Shown: positions 1-8,834 of the stretch, in pieces
How positions within the stretch are numbered: position 1 is the stretch's first letter
Layout: every line of letters starts with the position of its first letter
Assembly: GCA_018105865.1 (NCBI GenBank)
Contig: CM030836.1
Location: 6,947,192 to 7,011,191, forward strand
Length of the DNA stretch: 64,000 nt
Direction: 5' to 3'
From: Metaphire vulgaris
Lineage: Eukaryota > Annelida > Clitellata > Crassiclitellata > Megascolecidae
Notes under the pieces: generated by a model
Told to the model about the DNA's origin: nothing
Database searches by the model: none
The model's input: only the letters and a program-made list of their open reading frames with translations
Translations under genes and position numbers: made by a program

Positions 1-564
1 CGCCTGGCACGGACCGTTACCGAGCTGCTCATGTACGCCAACCACTCGATGAACTTCTTCCTGTACTGCGCCACCGGACAGAAGTTCCGCCACCAGCTCG
101 TCTGGATGGTCTGCTACACCGCCCGTCGTACGTACGTCCTCGGGTGGAGGTCGTCGGTTCCACCGGTGGTGGTGGGGGCGGCGGCGGCGGCGGCGACGGT
201 GCCACAGCCGACGGCGATGCGGATGGCGACGTCCGGTCTGCGGGGGCGCTTGGGTCGACGTCGTCGCAAGCGAGCGGAGGTGACCCTGGAAACGCTCAGG
301 TGTATCGTCTCGTGGAGGAGGTCGTCGTCGTCGTCGGCGCCGGCGGACGCCGAGAAAAGCTGCGTTGACGGAAGAGAGGGCGGAGGAGGAAGGGGAGGAG
401 CGAGGTCGACCTCGAGGGGCGCGCGATATAAATTTGCGGCCGGCGACGGGCGACAGACGAAGAGAGCGAACGTAAGGCACAGCGATCATAGCGTCACTGG
501 CTTCACAGACCCGACCGCTCTGACCACCCGCAGGCCGTTTGGACAACCAGCCGCTTCGATATAG
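1..564 (+). CDS. C-terminal part of a class A (rhodopsin-family) GPCR, 5' truncated by window edge
   Basis: The frame is open from the first base. It begins with the end of TM7 in the form LLMYANHSMNFFLYCATGQ, a variant of the NPxxY motif with N..NFxxY, followed by the basic helix-8-like segment KFRHQL. This pattern is typical of peptide-type class A receptors, which signal from the plasma membrane through G proteins. Helix 8 is followed by a very GC-rich tail with GGC, GTC and CGC runs. From about base 140 two frames compete: frame 1 runs to the stop at 562-564, while a Gly-rich frame runs to the stop at 366-368. A single indel in the GC-rich run would switch between them, so the true C terminus is uncertain. 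The ligand cannot be told from this fragment. An AATAAA at 799-804 could serve as a poly(A) signal. Confidence 0.6.
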   Translation, partial: RLARTVTELLMYANHSMNFFLYCATGQKFRHQLVWMVCYTARRTYVLGWRSSVPPVVVGAAAAAATVPQPTAMRMATSGLRGRLGRRRRKRAEVTLETLRCIVSWRRSSSSSAPADAEKSCVDGREGGGGRGGARSTSRGARYKFAAGDGRQTKRANVRHSDHSVTGFTDPTALTTRRPFGQPAASI

Positions 565-1097
565 ACAGGACAGACGGAAGATTGCGCCTAATTATCAGCA
601 ATTTCTGTCCGTGCATCATTGTCCCCCTGGTGACAAATCTTACCGGTACTTGAATAAGTTGAATTCCTCAAACTTCAGCCTCTACTCATCCGCCCTCGTT
701 TTTGTTGGTACTTTCTGGCTGACAAGTTTAAACGATACCCTGTCTTGCATGGGCGCCCGCACATTGGGGCAAGAGGGGGCACTTGCCCTCTCCTGGAAAA
801 TAAAAATGCCAATATTTCTCATTGAAAACCGAAAACATTGCTAAAATATTAACCGTGACCATTGTGTTAAGATCTGTTTTGCCCCTCTTGGAAAAATTTA
901 TGTGGCGTCCGCTGGATTCCCTTAGTGGATAAGACTTTCTTGGTTTTAACATGTGTTCAACTCTCTCACTGTTTAAACCAAAACCCATCTCCTCCATCCG
1001 ATCCATACTTAGTAACAAATATAAAATTGACATGCGAAACTGTATATTAAAGGTTAAATCGGAATTGTCTCTTGATGGTGTTTCGGCCTAAACATAT
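565..1097. other. Non-coding spacer between GPCR fragment and LTR element
   Basis: No convincing coding region. It contains an AATAAA at 799-804 on the plus strand and a short G/C-rich stretch around 745-795 that looks like the end of a degenerate DNA transposon, but no matching partner end was found. The last four bases (ATAT, 1094-1097) form one copy of a possible 4-bp target duplication of the adjacent LTR element. Confidence 0.4.
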
Positions 1098-1768
1098 TGT
1101 GACGAGCAGCCACCTAAATAGGTCTCGTTTACTTACTTACTTGTCTAGGGGAAACTACTGTGGCACTAACTCGTACATTTTAACTGACAAAACTATTCTT
1201 CTTATAAAATCTCGCTTTAATCTTAATTAAACATTCACTCTTCCGACATAGCGGCTATCAATAGGCAGTGCTATATAACTCTAATCAATGTTTTAAAACG
1301 TCCAGCGACAGCAACTATCTTAGCAACTAGTTACTAATGTAAATAACAGCTGATAACAGCTTCCACACAAAATCAATGAAAATGAAACAAATGTGCCCTT
1401 TTGCACGAAAACCAATTCGATATACGAATTCACGAATATTAAGCGAACTGAAATCTCGGTTCAGATTTAAACAATAGCAATTTAAACTAAAACAACGAAG
1501 AGCAGGAACGAATCGCTGCGAACGAACGTCCGCCTTCTTCTTCGGCCACCGTCGAACTCCTCTTCTTCGAAAAAGACGCACTTTCAAAACGTAACTGCCT
1601 TCAGCAACGGCTCTTGCGACCAATGACGCCCGTCGTCTCATCACGCCTTCTATAACGTGAATTCCTATTTGCTCACATAAACATAGAGCAAACATAATAA
1701 ACTTCACATACAAACCTACCAACATTCCAACCATTTGCTATCTATGCTTCAATCTACCCTTTATCACA
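1098..1768 (-). repeat. 3' LTR of Gmr1-like element
   Basis: Direct repeat of 7277-7947. By eye the two copies differ only by two single-base length changes in homopolymers (TTTT versus TTT near 1400/7579, CCC versus CCCC near 1758/7937). It contains a sense-strand ORF of about 135 codons (1734 to 1327) starting about 34 nt inside the LTR, rich in Arg and Leu, with no family I recognise. A sense-strand TATATA lies near 1275. Near-identity to the partner LTR points to a recent insertion. Confidence 0.92.
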
Positions 1769-2071
1769 CCCCTAGCACTCGAGCCTACGTGGTGGATTAC
1801 CACGTCAACTCAGATGCAGTGGCAGTGACGACATCAAAAGGAAATTGCGAAGCAAACTTTGGCTTACACCAATTTCAACTTATCCAAAATGGAATTAATA
1901 TTACAAAGGAATAAAACAAGAACCAACCACCGAGAACAACTGCAAAAATTATGCTATCTAAGTGGTTATATCACAAAACTATCCTAACTTAGCTTAAGCT
2001 ACAGTAACACTTACATTCTATTTTTACTTCCAACACTTACTTACAACGCCTAAACTAGTTACTTATCCTAC

Positions 2072-3275
2072 CTATTCTGATGGTCTGCTCAGAATATCAG
2101 GCAGTAAATTGTCTTTACCTGGTCTGTGTTTTATCTCAAGAGAATACTGTTGCAACTCTAAAGACCAACGCAACAGCTTGGCGTTATGCCTACCCATCTT
2201 GTGGATGAACATAAGAGGGCTGTGGTCAGAGTATATCACTGTCTTTTGAGTACCGAAATACACACTAAAAGTTCTGACCGCAGACACAAGAGCTAATGCT
2301 TCCTTCTCAACGGTCGCATATCTTCGCTCATGTATATTCAACTTCCTGCTATAATAGCAAACCGGATGCTCAATATTTTCATGAACTTGAAAAAGTACCG
2401 CACCTATCGCTTGGTCGCTTGCATCCACAGCAACTGAAAATGGTCGAGTGAAATCTGGCGTCTTAAGAATTGGCCGGGACACTAGTCTCGACTTAATATC
2501 TATAAAGGCATTCTCAGCCTCCACTGTCCAATGAAATTTCACATTTTTCTTAAGAAGGTTAGTCAATGCGATCGATAAATGCGCATAATGAGGCAAAAAT
2601 TTGCGAAAATAGCCGCAGACGCCTAGAAAAGATTGCAACTGCTTTCTAGTGTTTGGTCTGGGAAAGTTCTGGATGGAGGTTATCTTGTGTTGCAAAGGCT
2701 GGACTTGACCTAAGCCAACACGGTGTCCTAGATAATCTATCTGGGCATTAGCAAACTCACATTTGCTCAGCTTTAATGTCAACCCTGCCCTACCAATTTT
2801 ATTTAACACAAGGTTAAGATGGTGCAGGTGCTCTTCCCAGGAGTTACTAAAGATGATAATATCATCTAAGTACGCATCTGCGAACTCTTCTAAGCCGCAC
2901 AAAACTTTTTTTAACTAGTCTAGAAAAGGTTGCAGGGGCATTTCTACATCAAAAGGCATATATTTCCAATGGAAATGGCCGTTTTGGGTCACGAAACCAG
3001 TCAGCGGTATTGATTCTGGGTGCATTTGGATTTGCCAATAGCCACAAGTCATGTCGACTTTGGTCAGGTATTTGCTGCGGCCTACTTTATCAATGAGTTG
3101 CTCTATCCTAGGCATGGGAAAAGGATCTGGAATAGTTTGGTCATTTAGTTTTCGCAGATCCGTACATAAACGTAATGATCCGTCAGCTTTTGGGACGACC
3201 ACAACAGGTGCTCCCCAGGACTGTCACTGGGCTCAATTATTCCATCATCTAGCAACTGTTTCACCTGTTCATTGA
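2072..3275 (-). pseudogene. Reverse transcriptase and RNase H of Gmr1-like element (frame-disrupted)
   Basis: The region begins with the RT palm: VVPKADGSLRLCTDLRKLN, then a segment ending TKVDMTCGYWQIQMHPES around 3030. The catalytic YLDDIIIF is near 2860 (2072-2902 segment). RNase H follows, with VAVDASDQAIGAVLF (first Asp), a YYSRKL/EKEAL segment (Glu), a YSDHSPL segment (Asp) and RPGKDN (final Asp), and ends ILSRPSE at the stop near 2072. It copies the element RNA into DNA and removes the RNA strand. Breaks: a frame change near 3215 in a G/C run; a 1-nt shortfall just after the MPF motif near 2945, compensated by a 7-A run near 2905; in the as-read frame this exposes an in-frame TAG at 2912-2914. 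All breaks sit at homopolymers. Confidence 0.88.
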
Positions 3276-3301
3276 CAAATTTTGTCTTCTCGGGGCTTAA
3301 C

Positions 3302-5039
3302 CTATAAGGTGAAAAGTATGAAGGTTTGGCCTCTGGTTTTAAGGCTTATCTTATGGGAGATCAGATCAGTCTTCCCCGGTTTGTTGCTAAACACTTGCTC
3401 ATGTTGCACAATTAGAGATTTCAATTCTTCAGCAAGACCTGACCCCAAATGTTTTACTTTGTCCAGTACCAGTTCTTCAAAAGAACACTGGACTTTCTGT
3501 GTTATTTCTACTGTATTGACAGTTTCAACAGAAGTTTTGGCATGCTCCGGGTTATCTCTGCTAAAATATGGCTTTAGAAGATTGACATGGCATAAACGAG
3601 TCTGATTTCTTTTATCAGGCGTAGCAATCACATAGTCAAGTTGGCCAACTTTTTTCACTATTTTATATGGCCCATGATAAGCTGCAGAAAGGGTTTGCCA
3701 TCTCTAGGCAGCCACACTAACACTAATTGCCCTGGTTTAAAGTCGACATCGACAGCTTTTCTGTCGTAGTAACCTTTTATTTTCTGTTGCTGCTGGGCAT
3801 ACAACTTATTTGCCATGTCGATAGAGAATCGAATTTTCTCTCTTAAGGTGATAACAAATTCAGAAACATGAACCTTCTTAATTTGTTCGATAGTATCCGA
3901 TTTCTCGAACCACTGGTCCTTAAGTAGGGACAAAGGTGAATTAACTTGTCTCCCATATAACAAGTCAAAACTTGAAAACCCTAACCCTTCAACTGGTACT
4001 TCCCTGTAGGCAAAAAGTACCCATGGAATCAGTTCATCCCATTCAATGGTAGAGTCAGCCTTCACTGCTCTAATCATCTGCTTAAGGGTAAAATGAAATC
4101 TTTCAAGGCAACTGTTTGACTGTGGATGGTAAGCAGATATTTTCACATGTTTAATGGCACACTGATCGAGAAAATGTTGCATGACGTCAGACATGAACTC
4201 TCGGCCTTGATCAGTCAGGATTTCTTTGGAAATCCGCACCGAGCAAAAACATCTGTCAAAACTTTACAAACAATTTCTGCTTTATGGGCGGGAATGGGGA
4301 TGGCTTCGGGATAATGAGTGCACAAGTCCATTACTGTAAGCAACCACCTGTTGCCTGATTTACTGCACACGGGTAGTGGCCCTACAACGTCTATTGCTAC
4401 CCGATCAAACGCATTGTTCATGATGGGTAAACTTTGCAATTTGGCAATGTTATTATATTTGTTCTTATTTAGTTTCTGACATATGTCGCATGTGCGAACG
4501 TAATCTTTAATGTCTTTATTGATAGATGGCCAGTAAAAGTGTTTAATTATTCTCTGTTTGGTCTTTAGCATGCCGAGGTGTCCGGATGCCGGAATATCAT
4601 GTGACAATTCTAAAAGCCGCCTTCGGATTTGGACTGGGGCAACAATCTGCAAAAAACCTAAATCCGCCTCCTGTGGACACTCAGATTCCACAAATCTCCT
4701 TACTAACAGGCCATCATACACACAGTATGAAATCTTATGACCTGGAGTACCAAACGGGACAACATCATTAAACAATTCCTTCAGACTCTCATCAGTCTGT
4801 TGCAACCTAATCAGGTCATCACGAGACAGCGACAACTCTTTTCCTATCAAGTCATCTGCAAAACCACTTGGACAATTCAACTTCAATAAACCACCAACAA
4901 CATCATTAGGAAAAACCTGTGGAACTACTGGGCGATTCAACCTCATGGAACCCCCCAACAACAACATCATCAGAAAAACCATATGGGTCCTGGACACCAC
5001 TGGAGTCACACGACTCATCAAAAACAACCTCCTCATCAA
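3302..5039 (-). pseudogene. Integrase with GPY/F module and linker to RT, Gmr1-like element (frame-disrupted)
   Basis: The N-terminal zinc-binding domain shows HDIPASGH and, downstream, CDICQ (HHCC). The catalytic core has the first Asp in AIDVVGP, the second in LTDQGREF and the Glu in SCLERFH (DDE). A GPY/F-type module with HGPYK lies just past the core near 3665, followed by VNLLKPYF and a linker to RT. The family inserts the cDNA into chromosomal DNA. The core is split by a 1-nt change near 4225 in an A-rich run between GFPK and the second Asp block. A further single-base change lies near 3690 in a C run, and another near 3320 in an A run. The integrase lies upstream of RT on the transcribed strand, which is what marks this as Gmr1-like. 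Confidence 0.9.
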
Positions 5040-5607
5040 CAGTACTTGGAGCTACATCATCAGCATCAACACACTGTGAATTTACAGTAGACCCCAATAA
5101 GTCTTCCTCAAACAGACTCTCTAAATTAAAATCACAATTATAATAATCATCTGGATTATATGTGACCTCTGCTTTCTTATCTAATGAATCTTTCTCAAGA
5201 TCAATTAATGATTTGATTTTAGCCCGAGTCACCACACACGAATCCATGAGTTCCTCATCAACTCGACAATCCACATCAGCTCCAATCAAAACATCAATCG
5301 AATGGGGCAATTGATCGATGAGACCACACAACACTTCTCCACGATGAAAAACACAATCAAGATGCACCAACACCAAAGGAATTTGGATAACATCCCCAGT
5401 TATACCTTTAATCAAACGACATTCGCCTGTATCTTTGTATTCATCAGGATTTATTCGTTCTTTACTGATTAGAGTCTGTGATGAACCTGTGTCACGAAAA
5501 GAAATAATTTGTCTTGTTTGTTTGTCTGCATTTACAATTGTAGCTTGGGAACAATAGGGTCTGAAACTGGTTGGTACTGTGTCCAAACTATGTGTAACTT
5601 GTTGCAC
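4906..5607 (-). CDS. Aspartic protease region of Gmr1-like pol
   Basis: A 233-codon open segment with the retropepsin active-site motif FRDTGSSQTLIS at about residues 37-48 (catalytic Asp about residue 39), followed by the hydrophobic strand-forming segment SIDVLIGADV. The rest is acidic and low in complexity (about residues 150-233, with DDYYNCD and several Asp/Glu-Val stretches) and resembles a spacer. Retropepsins act as dimers to cut the Gag-Pol polyprotein. The segment overlaps the integrase segment at 4906-5039. The join lies at a G6 run near 4953-4958, so this is probably one reading frame interrupted by an indel. The zinc knuckle just upstream (about 5700-5745) belongs to the same frame context. 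Confidence 0.8.
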   Translation of the reverse strand: MQQVTHSLDTVPTSFRPYCSQATIVNADKQTRQIISFRDTGSSQTLISKERINPDEYKDTGECRLIKGITGDVIQIPLVLVHLDCVFHRGEVLCGLIDQLPHSIDVLIGADVDCRVDEELMDSCVVTRAKIKSLIDLEKDSLDKKAEVTYNPDDYYNCDFNLESLFEEDLLGSTVNSQCVDADDVAPSTVDEEVVFDESCDSSGVQDPYGFSDDVVVGGFHEVESPSSSTGFS

Positions 5608-5694
5608 AAAGTTTACGTTTGGACCAGCAAAATTTGAGCCTGACTCAAAATTTGCCTTTTCATTTCTCTGTCGTTTTAAAGCAAAAACATTGGT

Positions 5695-6972
5695 CTAGAC
5701 CATGTCCATTCCTATGGCAGAATGCACATTTCTGGGTTGAGGGTAGCCCATTTTACCACTCCTGAAATTTGAATTCCTCCCTGTGTATTGGAATGTGGAA
5801 AATTTTCTCAAATTGGCATTATTTTCATCTGGCAATGTCTTAGAAGTGACATTTTGATTTAATTGATATCTCCAATTAGTGCAACTGTTGGCATTTTCTC
5901 TATCAGTGTTGTATCTATTTGTTTGGGTTGCATTGTGCTCATGTCTGTATGCATTTGGAGCAAACTTGTGTCTGTTGTATGTGTCACTGCTATTTGAATA
6001 GTTTCTGTGAATAGCAACAAACTGATCAGCAAATCTAGCTAATTCAACAAGTGAATTGGCTTGTTTGTCCATAAGCCAAGTTTTCAGAACATTATCAGTT
6101 ACTTTGTTCAAAAATTGTTCCATTTTAAACAATTCTTTGATTTTTTCTGGGTCATCTTGAGCCTTATGACCAAGTAAAAATCTCTGAAAAGGCCAATTTA
6201 ACCTAGTTGCAAAATGTGTATACGTTTCAGATTGGTCCTTGTTGAGCTGCCTGAACTTTAATCTATACGCTTCGGGAACTAATTGAAACATATTTAGGAT
6301 GGCTTCTTTGATAAAGTCATAGTCTTGGACCTGCTCAGCAGTCAGTTCTACAAAGACTTTTAAGATCTTACCACTTATCTGAGTTTGAAGCATAGCAGGC
6401 CATTTATTTTTCTCAATCTGGAAGTTCAGCATTGTTCGTTCGAACAGAGTCAAGTAGGAGTCAATATCTGTACTCTCATTAAACCTAGGGAGTGCTTTCC
6501 TAGCATTTTCACTAGCTTTATCAGAACTACCTGCACTATTCCTATCACTACTTACTGACTCACTTTGCAAGGTCAACTTATGCAACTCAATCTTCTCATT
6601 GGACTGGATTTGAGCTTGTTGAATTTGAATTTGAGTTTGGGTCTGGGCATCAATTTGAGCTTGCTGAAGCTGGGCATCAAGTTCTAACTTACGCATCTCT
6701 AACTGTACCTCTAATTTCTTAAGGACAATGGCCTCAGATTCTATTGGAGTATGGTTGGGATTTTGAGAAGTCCTACTGCCAACACTCTCAATATCTGTCT
6801 GTCTGTCTTCACCCAATCCTGTCACACATAATTTAATCAGCTTTGCCCTCAATTGGTCCTTGCTACCCCTCATTTCGACCCCTTTTGAAAGCAAATTTTC
6901 CCTCAAGTCTTCTACATTCATAGATAAAATGTCTTCAACTGACAATGCATCAGGGAGTGCTGGGTTTTCCAT
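5695..6972 (-). CDS. Gag (capsid/nucleocapsid) of Gmr1-like element
   Basis: 425 codons from the ATG at 6972. Residues about 12-48 resemble a SAP DNA-binding motif (alternating Leu with a KGVEMRGSKDQL core). Residues about 75-130 are a Gln-rich coiled-coil-like stretch. Residues about 165-325 look like a SCAN-type retroviral capsid C-terminal domain: FR followed by an ET..HFATRL segment, a KMEQFLNKV helix, and LKTWL with a final ADQFVAIHR helix. A CX2CX4HX4C zinc knuckle lies immediately after, in the neighbouring frame at about 5700-5745, with the switch at a CCC run near 5745. Gag packages the element RNA into virus-like particles. In published work the vertebrate SCAN domain was traced to the capsid of Gmr1-like elements, which agrees with the pol order here. 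Confidence 0.85.
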   Translation of the reverse strand: MENPALPDALSVEDILSMNVEDLRENLLSKGVEMRGSKDQLRAKLIKLCVTGLGEDRQTDIESVGSRTSQNPNHTPIESEAIVLKKLEVQLEMRKLELDAQLQQAQIDAQTQTQIQIQQAQIQSNEKIELHKLTLQSESVSSDRNSAGSSDKASENARKALPRFNESTDIDSYLTLFERTMLNFQIEKNKWPAMLQTQISGKILKVFVELTAEQVQDYDFIKEAILNMFQLVPEAYRLKFRQLNKDQSETYTHFATRLNWPFQRFLLGHKAQDDPEKIKELFKMEQFLNKVTDNVLKTWLMDKQANSLVELARFADQFVAIHRNYSNSSDTYNRHKFAPNAYRHEHNATQTNRYNTDRENANSCTNWRYQLNQNVTSKTLPDENNANLRKFSTFQYTGRNSNFRSGKMGYPQPRNVHSAIGMDMV

Positions 6973-7276
6973 ACTTAAAGTTATGCAGAAAAAACAAATT
7001 CAATGCAAAACAACTAATCAAAACACACAGCAATATTCAACACAAAAACAGTAATAATCAATTTAAACTACTGATACTACTTACAATGAACGGGGAGACA
7101 AAACTCAAACCCTATTTCACTCTTAAAATTCACTAGGCCTCCTCAATTAATTAAATAAAAGAGCCTAAAATTCTGCTTTTTCTTACTACACGGAGTGGAG
7201 CAGCGTCGCCCGCTTATCCTTGTGCGACGACAACTTACAACTAGATTCAACTCTACCGGACCTGAGCCTACCCACA

Positions 7277-7947
7277 TGTGACGAGCAGCCACCTAAATAG
7301 GTCTCGTTTACTTACTTACTTGTCTAGGGGAAACTACTGTGGCACTAACTCGTACATTTTAACTGACAAAACTATTCTTCTTATAAAATCTCGCTTTAAT
7401 CTTAATTAAACATTCACTCTTCCGACATAGCGGCTATCAATAGGCAGTGCTATATAACTCTAATCAATGTTTTAAAACGTCCAGCGACAGCAACTATCTT
7501 AGCAACTAGTTACTAATGTAAATAACAGCTGATAACAGCTTCCACACAAAATCAATGAAAATGAAACAAATGTGCCCTTTGCACGAAAACCAATTCGATA
7601 TACGAATTCACGAATATTAAGCGAACTGAAATCTCGGTTCAGATTTAAACAATAGCAATTTAAACTAAAACAACGAAGAGCAGGAACGAATCGCTGCGAA
7701 CGAACGTCCGCCTTCTTCTTCGGCCACCGTCGAACTCCTCTTCTTCGAAAAAGACGCACTTTCAAAACGTAACTGCCTTCAGCAACGGCTCTTGCGACCA
7801 ATGACGCCCGTCGTCTCATCACGCCTTCTATAACGTGAATTCCTATTTGCTCACATAAACATAGAGCAAACATAATAAACTTCACATACAAACCTACCAA
7901 CATTCCAACCATTTGCTATCTATGCTTCAATCTACCCCTTTATCACA
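7277..7947 (-). repeat. 5' LTR of Gmr1-like element
   Basis: Partner of 1098-1768, 671 bp, starting TGTGACGAGC and ending TTATCACA on the plus strand. As the 5' LTR it should hold the promoter. A sense-strand TATATA lies near 7451-7456 and an ATTAAA-type poly(A) candidate near 7400. The sense-strand ORF (7912 to 7499, about 137 codons) repeats the one in the other LTR except for its last residues, which change because of a 1-nt length difference. Confidence 0.92.
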
Positions 7948-8564
7948 ATATATTTCGATTCTATAATGCAATCTGGCTGCTAATGTAAATTATTATATAG
8001 CTCTAACATAGCAGGTATAATCCTACAATCAAATCAACCCAATGTTAATTCTCCGTTTCACTATAATGCCATCTCTACCCTATAAAAGCAACTTAAGACA
8101 TTCTGCAACAATTATATGGGTTAGATAGCCGATGGAGAAGGTCCGTCTCCAGCGACAGGCCACTTCCACGAGCGTCTCCACACGATTGAATTGAGCCTCG
8201 TGAGCCTGCAGGGTGGGCTGAGCCTCCGTGGTTGCGTCTGCTGTCTGGCGTCTCAGCTGGTTGCCGTTCTCCATCGTGATACTTGGGATCGGCATCCGGA
8301 ACGCTCCTGACGGCGCCCGCGGATCCAGTGCTCTGGCTGGGTGTCCCGAAGGGCTTCCGACTGAAGCTGGTCGGATACTGCCAACCGTCGACACCGTCCC
8401 GAGGCTTGGATGGGACGTCGCCATCGTCATCGGCGGCGTGACCTTCAGCGTCCGCTCTCTCCGTGTCTCCGCCTCCTCTCCTTGCCCGACTTCCATGACG
8501 TCGGATCCCATCGCCTGTCAATCACTTCTGTCGCCTTCGCTATGTCTGCGTCTGCAAATACATA
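7948..8564 (-). other. Spacer with an unassigned GC-rich coding-like block
   Basis: 7948-8090 is AT-rich and featureless. 8093-8521 is strikingly GC-rich compared with its surroundings and is open on the minus strand in two frames (143 and 142 codons). One frame starts MGSDVMEVGQGEEAETRRER and has a Gln/Ala/Glu-rich, possibly helical part near its end (ENGNQLRRQTADATTEAQ). I do not recognise a family. It could be a host exon, since the base composition resembles the GPCR fragment, or the gag start of another element. 8522-8564 is plain sequence ending at the TA target site of the pogo-like element. Confidence 0.35.
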
Positions 8565-8834
8565 GGGGAAGGCGGGGCAAAACGGATCACTTAAGCAATT
8601 TTTAAAATTTAGGCGCTAAATGAAAGTCTAAGACTTTATTATTCAATTGCAACAAATAAAGAAAACATTCATCTACAAAACATATTCCATTAAACTGTTG
8701 CATGTCACATAGTTTCCTAGGAAATATGATCATAATTACTTGTCAAAATTATCCATTTTGCCCCAGAGGGTGGGGTAAAATGGACTATGTGTCTGGAAAC
8801 GTTCCTATTGCTGATTTGAGACAGACAATGGCTT

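Larger units (their letters stand above)
1098..7947 (-). mobile_element. Full-length Gmr1-like Ty3/Gypsy LTR retrotransposon (gag-PR-INT-RT-RH order)
   Basis: Two 671-bp direct repeats (1098-1768 and 7277-7947) bound a 5.5-kb interior. They begin TGTGACGAGC and end TTATCACA, so the termini are TG...CA. Flanking bases are ATAT on both sides, consistent with a 4-bp target duplication but low in information. Reading the minus strand, the order is gag (6972), zinc knuckle, protease with DTG, integrase with HHCC, DDE and GPY, then reverse transcriptase with YLDD and RNase H (ending near 2072). Standard Ty3/Gypsy elements have integrase last. Integrase before a Gypsy-type RT is the published hallmark of the Gmr1-like group. 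Pol is interrupted by several 1-nt frame changes, each at a homopolymer. No clear tRNA primer match was seen beside 7277. A short AGGGG-type polypurine tract lies next to 1768. Confidence 0.93.

Noticed and set aside
7241..7276. A specific tRNA primer-binding site beside the 5' LTR
   Set aside because: The sequence next to the LTR (TGTGGGTAGGCTC on the sense strand) does not clearly match the 3' end of any tRNA I can recall, so no assignment is made.
8228..8605. Plus-strand 125-codon ORF in the GC-rich island
   Set aside because: It runs across the TA border of the pogo-like insertion and so cannot be an original gene; the minus-strand frames are at least confined to the island.
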